A stretch of 64,000 nt of DNA from Rhodoblastus sp963748385 (GCA_963748385.1 CAVVIQ010000012.1:62001-126000), one strand, 5' to 3'. Numbered from the stretch's first letter, positions 19,997 to 30,267 are shown. Numbers and translations are program-made. Notes: generated from the letters alone by a model not told the origin.

Positions 19997-21677
19997 ATGC
20001 CCGAAACCGCGTCCGAGCTCGCCGAATTTGCCCGTAACGCCAACGCCTGGCCGTTCGAGGAGGCGAAGAAACTCGTCGCGCGGGTGGAGCGCACGGGGCA
20101 GAAACAGGTGCTGTTCGAGACCGGCTATGGCCCCTCGGGCCTGCCCCATATCGGCACGTTCGGCGAGGTCGCGCGCACGACCATGGTGCGCCACGCTTTC
20201 GTGACCCTCACCGAAGGCCGGATCGCCACGCGCCTTCTGGCCTTTTCCGACGATCTCGACGGCCTGCGCAAGGTTCCCGACAACATCCCCAACAAGGAGC
20301 TGGTCGCCGCCCATCTCGGCAAGCCGCTGACCCAGGTTCCCGACCCGTTCGGCGAATACGCCAGCTTCGGCGAGCACAACAATGCGCGGCTGCGCGCCTT
20401 TCTCGACGCCTTCGGCTTCGAATATGAATTCGCCTCGGCGACCCGCTATTACCAATCCGGCCGGTTCGACGCGACCTTGTTGAAAATGCTGGCGCGCTAC
20501 GAGACGGTCCAGAACATCATGCTGCCGTCGCTGCGGGCCGAGCGCGCGGCTTCCTACGCGCCCTTCCTGCCGCTCCATCCCCGCACCGGCGTGGTGATGC
20601 AGGTTCCGCTGGAAGAAATCGACGCGGCGCGCGGGCTCGTCGCCTGGCGCGACCCGGAGACCGGCGAAAGGTTCGAGACCCCGGTCACCGGCGGCCATTG
20701 CAAGCTGCAATGGAAGCCGGACTGGGCGATGCGCTGGTGCGCGCTCGGCGTCGATTACGAAATGGCGGGCAAGGATCTGATCGATTCGGTGAAACTTTCC
20801 GGCGAGATCGCCCGCGCGCTGGATTGCGCGCCGCCCGAAGGTTTCAACTATGAGCTGTTCCTCGACGAGAATGGCCAGAAGATTTCCAAGTCCAGGGGCA
20901 ATGGCCTGACCATCGACGAATGGCTGCGCTACGCCAGCCCCGAATCGCTCGCCTTCTTCATGTACTGGAAGCCGCGCGAGGCGAAGAAACTCTATTTCGA
21001 CGTGATCCCCAAGGCGGTCGACGAATATCTCGCCTTTCTCGACGCCTATCCGCGCCAGGACTGGAAATTGCGGCTCGGCAACCCGGCCTGGCATATCCAT
21101 TCCGGCGAACCGCCGGCGCCGGAATTCATCGCCCATGAGGGCGAGGTGAAAGGAACCGCGATCTCCTTCGCAATGCTGCTCAATCTGGCGGCGGTCGCCA
21201 ACAGCGAGGACCCGGCGGTTTTGTGGGGCTTCCTGCGCCGTTACGCACCGGGCGCGAAGTCCGGAAAAATTCCCCCGGCTCGACCGCATGATCCAATATG
21301 CGGTGGTCTATTTCCGCGATTTCGTGCGGCCCAAAAAAGTTTTCCGCGCGGCGGACGCCGTGGAGCGCGACGCGCTGGAAAGACTTTCCCAGGCGCTGGC
21401 CGCCCTGCCGCCCAATCCGAGCGCGGAAGAGGTCCAGACCCTGCTCTACGACGTGGCCCGCCCGATCCCGCGCTACCAGAATTTTTCGGCGAAAGGGGCG
21501 ACGCCGGAAAAGCCGGGCGTGTCGAACGACTGGTTCTCCATGCTCTATCAGGTGCTGCTCGGCGAGCAGCGCGGCCCGCGCTTCGGCTCCTTCATCGCGC
21601 TCTATGGCGTGGACAACGCCCGCGCCTTGATCGCCGACGCTCTTTCAGGGAGGTTCTTGGCGCCGGCGGCGGAGTGA
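19997..21677 (+). CDS. lysK: Lysyl-tRNA synthetase, class I, one frameshift
   Basis: It charges tRNA-Lys with lysine; the class I form replaces the common class II enzyme in many alphaproteobacteria. The HIGH-type motif PHIGTFGE (residues 50-57) and KISKS (295-299) are intact. The frame breaks near 21257-21258, where one extra A follows RRYAPGA; removing it gives SPEKFPRLDRMIQYAVVYFRDFV and a 559-residue protein, the normal size. As an essential gene with a single +1 shift this is better explained by a sequence error than by a real pseudogene, unless a second lysyl-tRNA synthetase exists elsewhere. Its 3' end overlaps the convergent GT2 gene by 76 bases. Confidence 0.9.
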
Positions 21678-23509
21678 GCCGGGCGGGCGACATGGGCCGT
21701 CTTGGTCCAGGCGAAGGGCCGGCGCGTCCATTCCCATAAGGCGCGCCAGGCGGCGGCGCTCAGCAGCAGCAGATAGAGCGGGCCGAGCAGGAGAACCGGC
21801 GAGGCTTTCAGGCGTCGCCTTTTCATGCCGAGGACCATCGGCGCGATCAGCGCGGCGAGCCCGAAAACGCCGACGCTCAGATTGAAGGCCGCGTAGACGA
21901 GACGCAGAAAATTCGTCGGCGCCAGCAGGTCGCCGAAGATCAGGTCGTGGCCGAAACGCACGGTATAAAACGGGCCGAACAAGGGGCCGGCGATCAGGCT
22001 CGCCATGACGCTGAGCGCCGAAAAATTCTGGACCGCGCCGATCCTGCGGCGCTGCTTAGGCGGAAGGCGCAGGAAAACCGCGAGCGTTTGCATCCAGCCC
22101 TTCGTCCAGCGCGCTCTTTGCCCCAGCCACGCGGCGATCTCGGTCGGCGCGTCCTCGAAAGTCGTCGCCGCGATCACGCCGACGCCATAGCCGAGCCGGG
22201 CGAAGCGCAGGCCGAGATCGGCGTCCTCGGTGACGTTCCAGGCGTCCCAGCCGACGACCCGGCGCAATATGTCGGTGCGGAAATGATTCGAGGTGCCGCC
22301 GAGTGGCAACGGCAGGCCGAGCGCGGCGAGGCCGGGATTGATCACGTCGAACAAGGCCGCATAGCCGATGGCGAAGAAATAGGACAACCAGCTGTCCTGG
22401 CCGTTGTCGATGGCCAGTCGCGCCTGGAGACAGGCGAGGCGAGGGCCGGCGACGGCGAAGGCCGCGGCCGCCTCCCGCAATTGTCCGGGCTCGGGTCGGT
22501 CCTCGGCGTCGAAGATCGTGAGCAGTCTTCCGCGCGCCAGCGGAAGGGCGATATTGAGGGCGCGCGGCTTGGTGCGCGGCGCGCCATGCGGCGCGACGAC
22601 GATCTCGGCGTAAGGCGGCAGGCCGGCGGCGCGTAACGCTCGCGCCGTGTCGAGGTCGTCATGCTCCACAACGATTTTTACGTCGAGCTTCGCGGGCGGA
22701 TAATCGAGCGAGCGGATCGCGCGCAGGAATTGCGCGGCGACGCCCGCCTCGCGATACATCGGCGCGATGATCGTATAGGTCGGCAGCTCGCTTTCGCGCA
22801 GGAACGGCGGCGGGCCGCCGGGCGGTCGGCTCGCGACGAAAGCGCTGAGCCGCACGTAGATTCCGCACAGGAACAGCGACGAGAGGAAGATCGAGGTCAA
22901 GATGAGCAGTCCCGGCGACAAGGCCAGAAGGCCGGCCATCGCCGCGAGGGCGAAGAGAACGGCCAGCCGGTTGCTCCAGCGCAATTGCGGGGCGTTGGCG
23001 CTGAGCCGCGAATCGGCGCGCGACAGGGCGTAACTGGCGTCGTCGGACAAATCATTGCGGCCCGCGGCGCGCACGAGGACGGAAAAGATTTCTGGCGCGC
23101 AAATCGCCACGCGGTCGGCGCCGCTGGCGCCGAGCGCCAGCAATTTGCGGATTTCCCCGCCGCGCGGGGCCATCAGCCAGTCGAAATCTTCGCGATGGGG
23201 ATCGGCGCGGGCGACGCTGGCGCGCAAAGCGGCGCGATAATCGAAGCCATCGGCCAGCGCCGCCGCCCGCTCGACATAAGCGCAGTTGAGCCGCCGCGCG
23301 AGAGCGCGATAATAGCAGCTCTCCTCGATCAGCCCCTCGGCGATGAGAACCTCGTCGGCGCCGACGCCGTGGGCGCGCGCGCGGCCGGCGGCATGGTCGA
23401 GCATGTCCGCCCCGACGCCCTCGGCGGCGAGAAAGGCGATTTCGGACGGCCAATCCGCGTTCCCGGCTTCAAAACGCCGGCCGCCGCGGTATAAAGACCC
23501 AGGCGTCAT
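21602..23509 (-). CDS. Membrane glycosyltransferase family 2 with N-terminal GspE-N-like domain
   Basis: 635 residues. Residues about 30-165 (ADMLDHAAGRARAHGVGADEVLIAEGLIEESCYYRALARRL) resemble the N-terminal domain of type II secretion ATPases. Two transmembrane helices follow at about 180-220. The GT2 catalytic domain has PMYREAGVA, EHDDLD, FDAEDRPEPGQL (acceptor Asp region), EDADLG and the QRARWTKGWMQT motif of processive cellulose-synthase-like enzymes. Further helices lie near the C-terminus. The product is unknown, probably an extracellular glycan. The ATG at 23509 shares the tetranucleotide CATG with a possible start of the divergent gene. The C-terminal coding end overlaps lysK. Confidence 0.85.
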   Translation of the reverse strand: MTPGSLYRGGRRFEAGNADWPSEIAFLAAEGVGADMLDHAAGRARAHGVGADEVLIAEGLIEESCYYRALARRLNCAYVERAAALADGFDYRAALRASVARADPHREDFDWLMAPRGGEIRKLLALGASGADRVAICAPEIFSVLVRAAGRNDLSDDASYALSRADSRLSANAPQLRWSNRLAVLFALAAMAGLLALSPGLLILTSIFLSSLFLCGIYVRLSAFVASRPPGGPPPFLRESELPTYTIIAPMYREAGVAAQFLRAIRSLDYPPAKLDVKIVVEHDDLDTARALRAAGLPPYAEIVVAPHGAPRTKPRALNIALPLARGRLLTIFDAEDRPEPGQLREAAAAFAVAGPRLACLQARLAIDNGQDSWLSYFFAIGYAALFDVINPGLAALGLPLPLGGTSNHFRTDILRRVVGWDAWNVTEDADLGLRFARLGYGVGVIAATTFEDAPTEIAAWLGQRARWTKGWMQTLAVFLRLPPKQRRRIGAVQNFSALSVMASLIAGPLFGPFYTVRFGHDLIFGDLLAPTNFLRLVYAAFNLSVGVFGLAALIAPMVLGMKRRRLKASPVLLLGPLYLLLLSAAAWRALWEWTRRPFAWTKTAHVARPAHSAAGAKNLPERASAIKARALSTP

Positions 23510-24419
23510 GAGCGGATCGGGATGGAACGTGAGCAGAGGCAGAATTTTTATCCGCCCATCCGGGCGCGCGGCTAGACTTTTTTGGCTGTTTTTTTGTTTT
23601 TTTTCGGCCTTTCAACTCTTCGGTTGTATCGGCCCGACCGCGGCGGCAAATTCCTCAGTCTTTTTGCCGCGCCTGTTCGACCCCTACAACCGGCCGGATG
23701 CGCCAGCAAACGGCGCGGTGAAGGAAATCCGCTTCCTGACCGCCGACGATTATCCGCCGTTCGAATTTATGGGACCGGACGGGACGCTCGCCGGCTTCAA
23801 TGTCGATCTGGCGCGGGCGATCTGTGCGGAGCTGAAGGCGAGCTGCACCATCCAGCCGCGCCGGTGGGACAATCTTTTCGACGCCATGAAGGAAAAGGCC
23901 GGCGACGCGGTCATCGCCTCGATCAGGGAGACTCCGGCGGCGCAGGCGCGCCTGCGCTTCACCGAGTCCTATTACCTGACCCCGGCGCGCTTCATGTCGC
24001 TCGCCTCCGCCGGAACGCTCGATGTCCGGCCGGAAGCCCTGCGCAACATGATCGTCGGGGTCGAGGCCGGCAGCGCCCATGAAGCCTTTCTGAAACGATT
24101 TTTCGCGCCGGCGACGATCAAGGAGTTTCCCGACCGCGCCGCCGTGCTGGAGGCCTTGCGCGGCAAAAAGATCGACCTCGCCTTCGGCGACGCGGTGACT
24201 TTCGCGATCTGGATGAACGGCCCGCATTCGGGCAATTGCTGCGTCTTCCAGGGCGGGCCTTTTCTTGAACCGGATTTTTTCGGCCCGGGCGTCGGCATCG
24301 GCGTGCGGCCCGAGGACGAGCCCCTGCGCGAAGCGCTGAACTGGGCGCTCCGCCAGCTCGACGACAGCGGCAAGCTCGACGAGCTTTACCTGAAATATTT
24401 TCCGATCGGTTTTTATTGA
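23508..24419 (+). CDS. Extracellular solute-binding protein, family 3 (amino-acid type)
   Basis: About 303 residues from ATG 23508; a GTG at 23529 is an alternative start. A basic stretch and hydrophobic signal (LFWLFFCFFSAFQLFGC) lead to the mature domain. The domain has EIRFLTADDYPPFEFMGPDGTLAGFNVDLARAI, RRWDNLFDAMKEKAGDAVIASI and the C-terminal LNWALRQLDDSGKLDELYLKYF, all typical of periplasmic amino-acid-binding proteins. The Cys at the signal end could make it a lipoprotein. No ABC permease or ATPase is adjacent, so it may serve a distant transporter or a sensor. Confidence in the family is high, in the start low. Confidence 0.85.
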   Translation: MSGSGWNVSRGRIFIRPSGRAARLFWLFFCFFSAFQLFGCIGPTAAANSSVFLPRLFDPYNRPDAPANGAVKEIRFLTADDYPPFEFMGPDGTLAGFNVDLARAICAELKASCTIQPRRWDNLFDAMKEKAGDAVIASIRETPAAQARLRFTESYYLTPARFMSLASAGTLDVRPEALRNMIVGVEAGSAHEAFLKRFFAPATIKEFPDRAAVLEALRGKKIDLAFGDAVTFAIWMNGPHSGNCCVFQGGPFLEPDFFGPGVGIGVRPEDEPLREALNWALRQLDDSGKLDELYLKYFPIGFY

Positions 24420-24766
24420 AACGCAGGCTGAAGTCGAGGCTAAGCTCCCGCTCCGACACGCGCCATCCTGCCGGCTGTGACGAACCGTTCAGTTTCGCGG
24501 TTCGCCAACGCCTCCCGACGCGATCGCGCCAAACCTGTGATCCTATTGATAAAACAGAAATAATCAGCGTGAAACTCATGGAGTTGCGAAGTCAATATTA
24601 TGTCAGCGCGCCCTGCACGGAAAATTGAACAAGTCGTCTCGTTGAAAACAGCCGAGCATGGTTCAAAATGCCCGCAATTCAATTTTTGCCGTACGGGGCG
24701 AAAAACGTCATGCGGCCAACTTGACGCGCGAAAAGACCCGTGACGCGTTTACGATGGGGGCGAAAA
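24420..24766. other. Intergenic region before sulfatase
   Basis: 347 bases without a supported gene, visibly richer in A/T between about 24535 and 24720 than the flanking genes. It must contain the sulfatase promoter. I see no convincing operator, repeat or terminator for the solute-binding protein gene. Confidence 0.5.
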
Positions 24767-26413
24767 ATGATTTTTCCACGCAAACTCAAGTTGTTGGCGG
24801 CCACGACGACTGTCCTGACGTCATTGGCCGCGCTGTCGGCGTCCGTCGCCGCTGCGCAGGACAAAAAACCCAACATCATCGTCATCATGGGCGATGACAT
24901 CGGCTGGGAAAATGTTGGCGCCTATCATCAGGGTTTGATGTATGACACGACGCCGAATCTGGACAAACTGGCCAGCGAAGGCATGCGCTTCACCGATTAT
25001 TACGCCGAACCGAGCTGCACCGCGGGGCGCGCCAATTTCATCACCGGCGAGTTGCCGATCCGCACCGGCCTGACCACCGTCGGCCAGGCGGGCGCCAAGG
25101 TCGGCATGCCCGACGAAGCGCCGACCATTGCCACGGCTCTGAAGGCGATGGGTTACACGACCGGCCAGTTCGGCAAAAACCACCTTGGTGATCTCAATCG
25201 ATATCTTCCGACGGTGCATGGGTTCGACGAATATTTCGGCTACCTCTATCACCTCGACGCCATGGAAGACCCGTTCTGGCATTCCTATCCGCCGCAAATG
25301 AAAGATATCGTCGGTCCGCGCAATCTGGTCCACACATTCGCCACCGACGTCGATGACCCGACCGTCCAGCCGCGCTGGGGCAAGATCGGCAAGCAGAAGA
25401 TCGAGGATGAAGGGCCGCTGCCGCCGCACCCGATGCCCGGAATCAAGCACAATATGGAAACGGTCGACGAGGATATTCTCGACTATTCGGTGAAATTCAT
25501 CGACAAGGCGGAAAAAGCCGGAAAGCCGTTCTTCCTTTGGGTCAATCCGACCCGGGCCCACATCATCTCGCATCTTTCGCCGAAATACGCCGCCAAGCTG
25601 ACCGGCAAAAACCAGTGGTACCTCGAAGAAGGGGTGATGTCGCAACTCGACGACGTTGTTGGCGGCCTGATGGCCAAGCTGAAGGCCGACGGCCTGGACG
25701 ACAATACGATTGTCGCCTTCACCACCGACAACGGCGCGGAGAACTTCACCTGGCCCGACGGCGGCAACACGCCGTTTGCCGCCGGCAAGGGAACGGTGAT
25801 GGAAGGCGGCATGCGCGTGCCGATGATCATCCGCTGGCCGGGACACATTCAGGCTGGCAAGGTCGAGAACGGCATCATGTCGGGGCTCGATTTCTTCCCG
25901 ACCTTCGCCGCCGTCGCTGGCGATCCGAACCTCAAGGATGAATTGCTGAAGGGCAAGCAACTCGGCGACAAGACGTACAAAGTGCACCTCGACGGCTATA
26001 ACCAGCTGGACATGCTGACTGGCAAGGCGCCATCCAATCGCCACGAAATCTTCTATTTCGCGGAAGGGACGCTCGGGGCGGTCCGTTTGGACGACTACAA
26101 GTTTCGCTTGATCGACCAGCCGGGCGGCTGGCTTGCCGGAACAGTCAAGCTCGATTGGCCGATTCTCACCAATCTCCGCCTCGATCCGTTCGAGCGGCTC
26201 GGGTTCCAGAAGGGCAACGACGGCTCGTTCGAATATATCGATTTCTACGAGCACGAATTCTGGCGCTTTGTCTTCCTTCAGCAGAAGGTCGGCGAATATG
26301 CCCAGACGTTCATCGAGTACCCGCCGATGCAACGCGGCGCGAGCTTCAATCTCGAAGCCGTCAAGGCGCAGATCGAGGAGCAAGTCAAGGCGATGAAGGG
26401 CAAAATGGAATAG
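24767..26413 (+). CDS. Arylsulfatase-family sulfohydrolase, exported
   Basis: 548 residues from ATG 24767 (GGGGGCGAAAA leader), with a signal peptide ending in VAAAQD. The fold begins NIIVIMGDDIGWENVG (metal-binding Asp43 and Asp44). The formylglycine site is SCTAGRANF with Cys84, fitting the CxAxR form of the modification consensus. FTTDNGAEN provides the other metal ligands, and MEGGMRVPMIIRWPG is a family marker. It hydrolyses sulfate esters in the periplasm; the substrate is unknown. Activity needs a formylglycine-generating enzyme, not present in this window. It has its own promoter region and a strong terminator. Confidence 0.93.
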   Translation: MIFPRKLKLLAATTTVLTSLAALSASVAAAQDKKPNIIVIMGDDIGWENVGAYHQGLMYDTTPNLDKLASEGMRFTDYYAEPSCTAGRANFITGELPIRTGLTTVGQAGAKVGMPDEAPTIATALKAMGYTTGQFGKNHLGDLNRYLPTVHGFDEYFGYLYHLDAMEDPFWHSYPPQMKDIVGPRNLVHTFATDVDDPTVQPRWGKIGKQKIEDEGPLPPHPMPGIKHNMETVDEDILDYSVKFIDKAEKAGKPFFLWVNPTRAHIISHLSPKYAAKLTGKNQWYLEEGVMSQLDDVVGGLMAKLKADGLDDNTIVAFTTDNGAENFTWPDGGNTPFAAGKGTVMEGGMRVPMIIRWPGHIQAGKVENGIMSGLDFFPTFAAVAGDPNLKDELLKGKQLGDKTYKVHLDGYNQLDMLTGKAPSNRHEIFYFAEGTLGAVRLDDYKFRLIDQPGGWLAGTVKLDWPILTNLRLDPFERLGFQKGNDGSFEYIDFYEHEFWRFVFLQQKVGEYAQTFIEYPPMQRGASFNLEAVKAQIEEQVKAMKGKME

Positions 26414-26443
26414 AACAAGAAGCCGGCAGTGGCCGTGACAACG

Positions 26444-26475
26444 CCCGCCCGGACTTGGTCAGGGCGGGTTTTTTT
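26444..26475 (+). terminator. Rho-independent terminator of the sulfatase gene
   Basis: CCCGCCC (26444-26450) and GGGCGGG (26462-26468) with an 11-base loop, followed by seven T. It lies 30 bases past the sulfatase stop and before the 3' end of the convergent SCO gene. Confidence 0.9.
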
Positions 26476-26535
26476 GCGAAAAATTGGCCGAAAGGTCGAG
26501 GCAGGCCACGCCGCCGTCAATTCCTTTCGTTCCGG

Positions 26536-27147
26536 TCAAAGCAGCGGCCGCAGTTCCGCCGCCGCGTCTTCCGGCGGGCGCTGGATGTTGAAGGCGTGCA
26601 GGAACCTGCCGTCGCGGCCCATCAGATAGATGACGGCGCTGTGATCCATCGAATAATCGCCGTTCTTCTCCGGGACTTTTTGCGCATAGACGCGATATTC
26701 CTTCATCACCTTGTCGATCGCGGCGCGGTCGCCGGAAAGACCGATGACATTGGGCCCGAAGCCACTGGCGTATTGCTGCATCAGGGCGGGAGTATCGCGA
26801 TCGGGATCGATGGTGACAAACAGCACCTTGAGTTTGGCGCCAGGCCCGAGCGACTGTAAAACCTGGGAAATCTGCGCCAGGGTGGTCGGGCAGACGTCGG
26901 GGCAATGGGTATAGCCGAAAAAGACCAGGAAAGGCTCGCCGAGCATGTCGCGGTCGGTGAGAATCCTGCCGTCGCCGGTCTGCAGCGCGAAAGGCCCGCC
27001 AACGGCCGAAACCGACGCGCCCGGATTTTCCTTCGCCAGCATGCCGAGGCCGATCGCGGAAAGCGCGAGCGCGGCGGCGAAGCCCGCAAGCAGCAGCAAA
27101 AGCGCGCGCGGGGTTTTGGGCGGAGCCTTTTTCTTTTTCGAAGCCAT
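26536..27147 (-). CDS. SCO1/SenC-family copper chaperone
   Basis: 203 residues. One N-terminal transmembrane anchor (about residues 13-36) leads to a periplasmic thioredoxin-fold domain. Copper ligands are Cys82 and Cys86 in GYTHCPDVCPTTL, and His169 in SMDHSAVI. The family delivers copper to the CuA site of cytochrome oxidase. No oxidase genes are adjacent. The start has a typical Lys-rich beginning (MASKKKKAP). It is convergent with the sulfatase gene and follows the RND operon on the same strand by 63 bases. Confidence 0.93.
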   Translation of the reverse strand: MASKKKKAPPKTPRALLLLLAGFAAALALSAIGLGMLAKENPGASVSAVGGPFALQTGDGRILTDRDMLGEPFLVFFGYTHCPDVCPTTLAQISQVLQSLGPGAKLKVLFVTIDPDRDTPALMQQYASGFGPNVIGLSGDRAAIDKVMKEYRVYAQKVPEKNGDYSMDHSAVIYLMGRDGRFLHAFNIQRPPEDAAAELRPLL

Positions 27148-27210
27148 GACGTTGCAAGCGGATCAGGGAAAGATGATTTCGCGCGGCGAGCAACACATTT
27201 TATGCGACAT

Positions 27211-30200
27211 TTATAAGGCGGGCGCGGCGGGATCGGGAATGCGGAACCAGGCGAGATAGAGGGCGGGAAGGAACAGCAAAGTCAGCACCGTGCCGACGAC
27301 GATGCCGCCCATCATGGCGTACGCCATCGGCCCCCAGAAGATTTCGCGCGAGATCGGGATCAGCGCCAGAGTCGCGGCGGCGGCCGTCAGCATAATTGGC
27401 CGCATGCGGTTCCGGGTCGCCTCGCGCACCGCCTCCCAGGGCGCCACGCCCTCTTGCCGCAAAGTGTCGATCTGCACGATCAGGATCACCGAATTGCGGA
27501 TGAGAATGCCGATCAGCGCGAGAACGCCGAGCGTGGCGACGAAGCCCATCGGCGCATTGCTCGTCAGCAAAGCGATCACCACGCCGATCAAAGCCAGCGG
27601 CGCGACGGCGAAGACCAGGATCAGCTTGCTGAAGGATTGCAACTGGATCATCAGGATCGTCGCCATGATGAAGAGCATCAACGGCATGACGGCGTTGATC
27701 GGCCCCTGCGCCTTGGCGCTCTCCTCGACCGCGCCGCCGACCTCGACCTTGTATTCCTGCGGCAAGGAGTCGGAAAAGGCCTTCACCTTGGGCGCCAGTT
27801 CGTTCACCACGGTCGCGGGCTGGACATCGTCGGTGACTGCGACTTTCAGGGTGATGGTGGGCAGGCGCGAGCGCCGCCAGATCGTCGGTTGCTCCAGCCC
27901 GAAGCTGAAACTGGCGACCGCCGCCAAAGGCACGGACTGGCCGTTGGCCGCCGGCAATTGCAGGTTCTGCAAAGTTTCGACCGACCCGCGCTCCCGGCCG
28001 CGCGCCCGCGCGATGACATCGACGAGATAGATGTCGTCGCGCAGCTGGGTGACGTCGGAGCCGTTGATGACGCCGTTGATGGTCGCCGCTATGTCCTGCG
28101 AGGACACGCCCAGGGTGCGCGCCTTGTCCTGCAGAACATTGACGCGGACCATGCGCGCCGGCTCCATCCAGTCGAAGGTCACGTCGCCGAGATGGCGGTT
28201 CTTCGCCACGATATTGCCGAGCGCCTGGGCGTAGTCGCGCACCTTGTCGAGATCGGGGCCGCTGACCCGATATTGCACCGGGCGGCCGACCGGCGGGCCA
28301 ATGTCGAGCAGATGGACGAAGGCGTCCGTGCCGGGAAAGGTCTTGCGCAGCCAATCGTGATATTTCGCGCGCAGGCGGTCGCGGGCCTTGATGCTCCTGG
28401 TCAGGATCACCGTCTGGCCGAAGGCGATATTGGCCGGCTGCACGTCGAAGGACAGGACGAAACGCCGCGCGCCCTCGCCCACATAGGTGGACCAGTGATC
28501 GACGTCCGGCTCGTCGGCGAGCATTTCGCGCTCGAACCGCGCCATCTGGTCGTTGGTGTCTTGAATCGAGGCGTTCTGCGGCAGGTTCCAGTCGACGATC
28601 AGCTCCAGACGGTCGGAGCTGGGAAAGAACTGCTGCTGGACGAAAGCCATGCCGGCGAGCGCCAGAACGAAGACGCCGAGCGTCGCGCCAATGGTGAGCC
28701 AGCGATGCGCCATGCAGACATCGAGGACGCGCTCGAAGCCGCGTGCGAAAAATGATTTGCCGGTTTCGTGCTGGCCCTTCATCGCCACCGGCAGCAAGGT
28801 CACGCCGAGCAGAGGCGTGAACAGCACCGCGACGATCCAGGACACCACCAGCGACACCGCGATGACGACGAAAAGCGTGAAGGTGAATTCGCCCGCCGCG
28901 CTGTCGTTGAGCCCGACGGGAATGAAGCCGGCGACCGTCACCAATGTGCCGGTGAGCATGGGAAAGGCGGTGCTGGTATAGACATGGGTCGCCGCCTTGC
29001 GCAGATCGTCGCCCGCCTCCAGCCGCGCCACCATCATCTCCACCGCGATCATGGCGTCGTCCACCAGCAGGCCGAGCGCGATGATCAGCGCGCCGAGCGA
29101 AATGCGCTGGAGCGAAATGTCGGTCATGCGCATGACCAGGAAAGTGATCGCGAGCACCAGGGGAATGGCGATGGCGACGACGAGGCCCGCGCGCCAGCCG
29201 AGGCTGATGAAGCTGATGCCGAGCACGATGACGATCGCCTCGAACAGGCCGCGGGTGAAGCCAGAAACCGCCTCGTCCACCACCGCGGGCTGGTCCGACA
29301 CGCGGTAGATGTCCACGCCGATCGGCAGTTCGTTCTTGAGAACGGCGATCTTCTTGTCGAGCGCCGCGCCGAATTCGAGCAGATTGGCGCCCTGTTTCAT
29401 GCCGATGGCGAGGCCGATCGCCGGCTGGCCGTTATAGCGAAAGAGCTTGGTCGGCGGATCGACATAGCCGCGCGTGATCCTGGCGACGTCGGTGAGGGGA
29501 AAAAAGCGGTCGTTGACGCGCAGGTTGATCGCGCGCAGCGAATCCTCGGACGTGAACTCCCCGCTGACGCGGATGGCGATGCGCTCCGGCCCCGCCTGCA
29601 CGAAGCCCGAGGGAGTCACCGCGTTCTGCGCCGCCAGCGTGTTGAGCACCGACTGCATGTCGAGGCCGAGCGCGGCCAGCTGTCGGGTGGAGAATTCGAG
29701 ATAGATCGCCTCGTCCTGCTCGCCGACGAGATCGACGCGCCCGACATTGGGCGTGGTGAGGATCTGCGAGCGCGCGAATTCCACCTGATCGCGCAACTGG
29801 CGCAAGGTCAGGCCGTCGCCGGTGAAGGCGTAGATATTGCCGAAAACGTCGCCGAAGCGGTCGTTGAAGAAAGGCCCCTGCACGCCGACGGGAAACTGGC
29901 TCCTGATGTCGGCGATCATGTTGCGCACGCGCGTCCACGTCGGCTGCACGTCGCGGGCCTTGGTGGTCGGCAGCAGATTGACGAAGACCGTGGTCTGGCC
30001 GGCGGTGGTCATCGATCTGGTGTAATCGAGCAATTCCAGCTCTTCGAGCTTGCGCTCGATCCGCTCGGTGACCTGAAGCGTCGTTTCCTGCGCGGTGGCG
30101 CCGGGCCAGTTGGCCTGGATCACCATGGTCTTGATGGTGAAGTTCGGATCTTCCTCGCGGCCGAGCCTGACATAGGAAAAGACGCCCGCCAGCAGAAAGA

Positions 30201-30267
30201 CGATCATGAAATACCAGACCAGCGAGCGGCGATCGAGCGCCCAATCCGAAAGGTTGAAACGGCTCAC
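27211..30267 (-). CDS. RND efflux pump, HAE-1 type, inner-membrane transporter (TriC-like)
   Basis: 1018 residues. Twelve transmembrane helices are expected, one at the N-terminus (residues about 14-33) and the others in two clusters after the large periplasmic loops. The proton-relay pair in GLLVDDAMIAVEMM (about residue 404) is present. The N-terminus (GREEDPNFTIKTMVIQANWPGATAQETTLQVTE) matches drug-efflux HAE-1 and not metal CusA pumps. Its ATG overlaps the stop of the second adaptor gene by four bases, so the three pump genes are translationally coupled. No outer-membrane channel gene lies in the operon, so the pump should borrow a TolC-type protein. Confidence 0.93.
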   Translation of the reverse strand: MSRFNLSDWALDRRSLVWYFMIVFLLAGVFSYVRLGREEDPNFTIKTMVIQANWPGATAQETTLQVTERIERKLEELELLDYTRSMTTAGQTTVFVNLLPTTKARDVQPTWTRVRNMIADIRSQFPVGVQGPFFNDRFGDVFGNIYAFTGDGLTLRQLRDQVEFARSQILTTPNVGRVDLVGEQDEAIYLEFSTRQLAALGLDMQSVLNTLAAQNAVTPSGFVQAGPERIAIRVSGEFTSEDSLRAINLRVNDRFFPLTDVARITRGYVDPPTKLFRYNGQPAIGLAIGMKQGANLLEFGAALDKKIAVLKNELPIGVDIYRVSDQPAVVDEAVSGFTRGLFEAIVIVLGISFISLGWRAGLVVAIAIPLVLAITFLVMRMTDISLQRISLGALIIALGLLVDDAMIAVEMMVARLEAGDDLRKAATHVYTSTAFPMLTGTLVTVAGFIPVGLNDSAAGEFTFTLFVVIAVSLVVSWIVAVLFTPLLGVTLLPVAMKGQHETGKSFFARGFERVLDVCMAHRWLTIGATLGVFVLALAGMAFVQQQFFPSSDRLELIVDWNLPQNASIQDTNDQMARFEREMLADEPDVDHWSTYVGEGARRFVLSFDVQPANIAFGQTVILTRSIKARDRLRAKYHDWLRKTFPGTDAFVHLLDIGPPVGRPVQYRVSGPDLDKVRDYAQALGNIVAKNRHLGDVTFDWMEPARMVRVNVLQDKARTLGVSSQDIAATINGVINGSDVTQLRDDIYLVDVIARARGRERGSVETLQNLQLPAANGQSVPLAAVASFSFGLEQPTIWRRSRLPTITLKVAVTDDVQPATVVNELAPKVKAFSDSLPQEYKVEVGGAVEESAKAQGPINAVMPLMLFIMATILMIQLQSFSKLILVFAVAPLALIGVVIALLTSNAPMGFVATLGVLALIGILIRNSVILIVQIDTLRQEGVAPWEAVREATRNRMRPIMLTAAAATLALIPISREIFWGPMAYAMMGGIVVGTVLTLLFLPALYLAWFRIPDPAAPAL

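Noticed and set aside
24821..26383. 520-codon minus-strand frame inside the sulfatase gene
   Set aside because: Antisense shadow; no signal or domain, and the plus-strand sulfatase is unambiguous.
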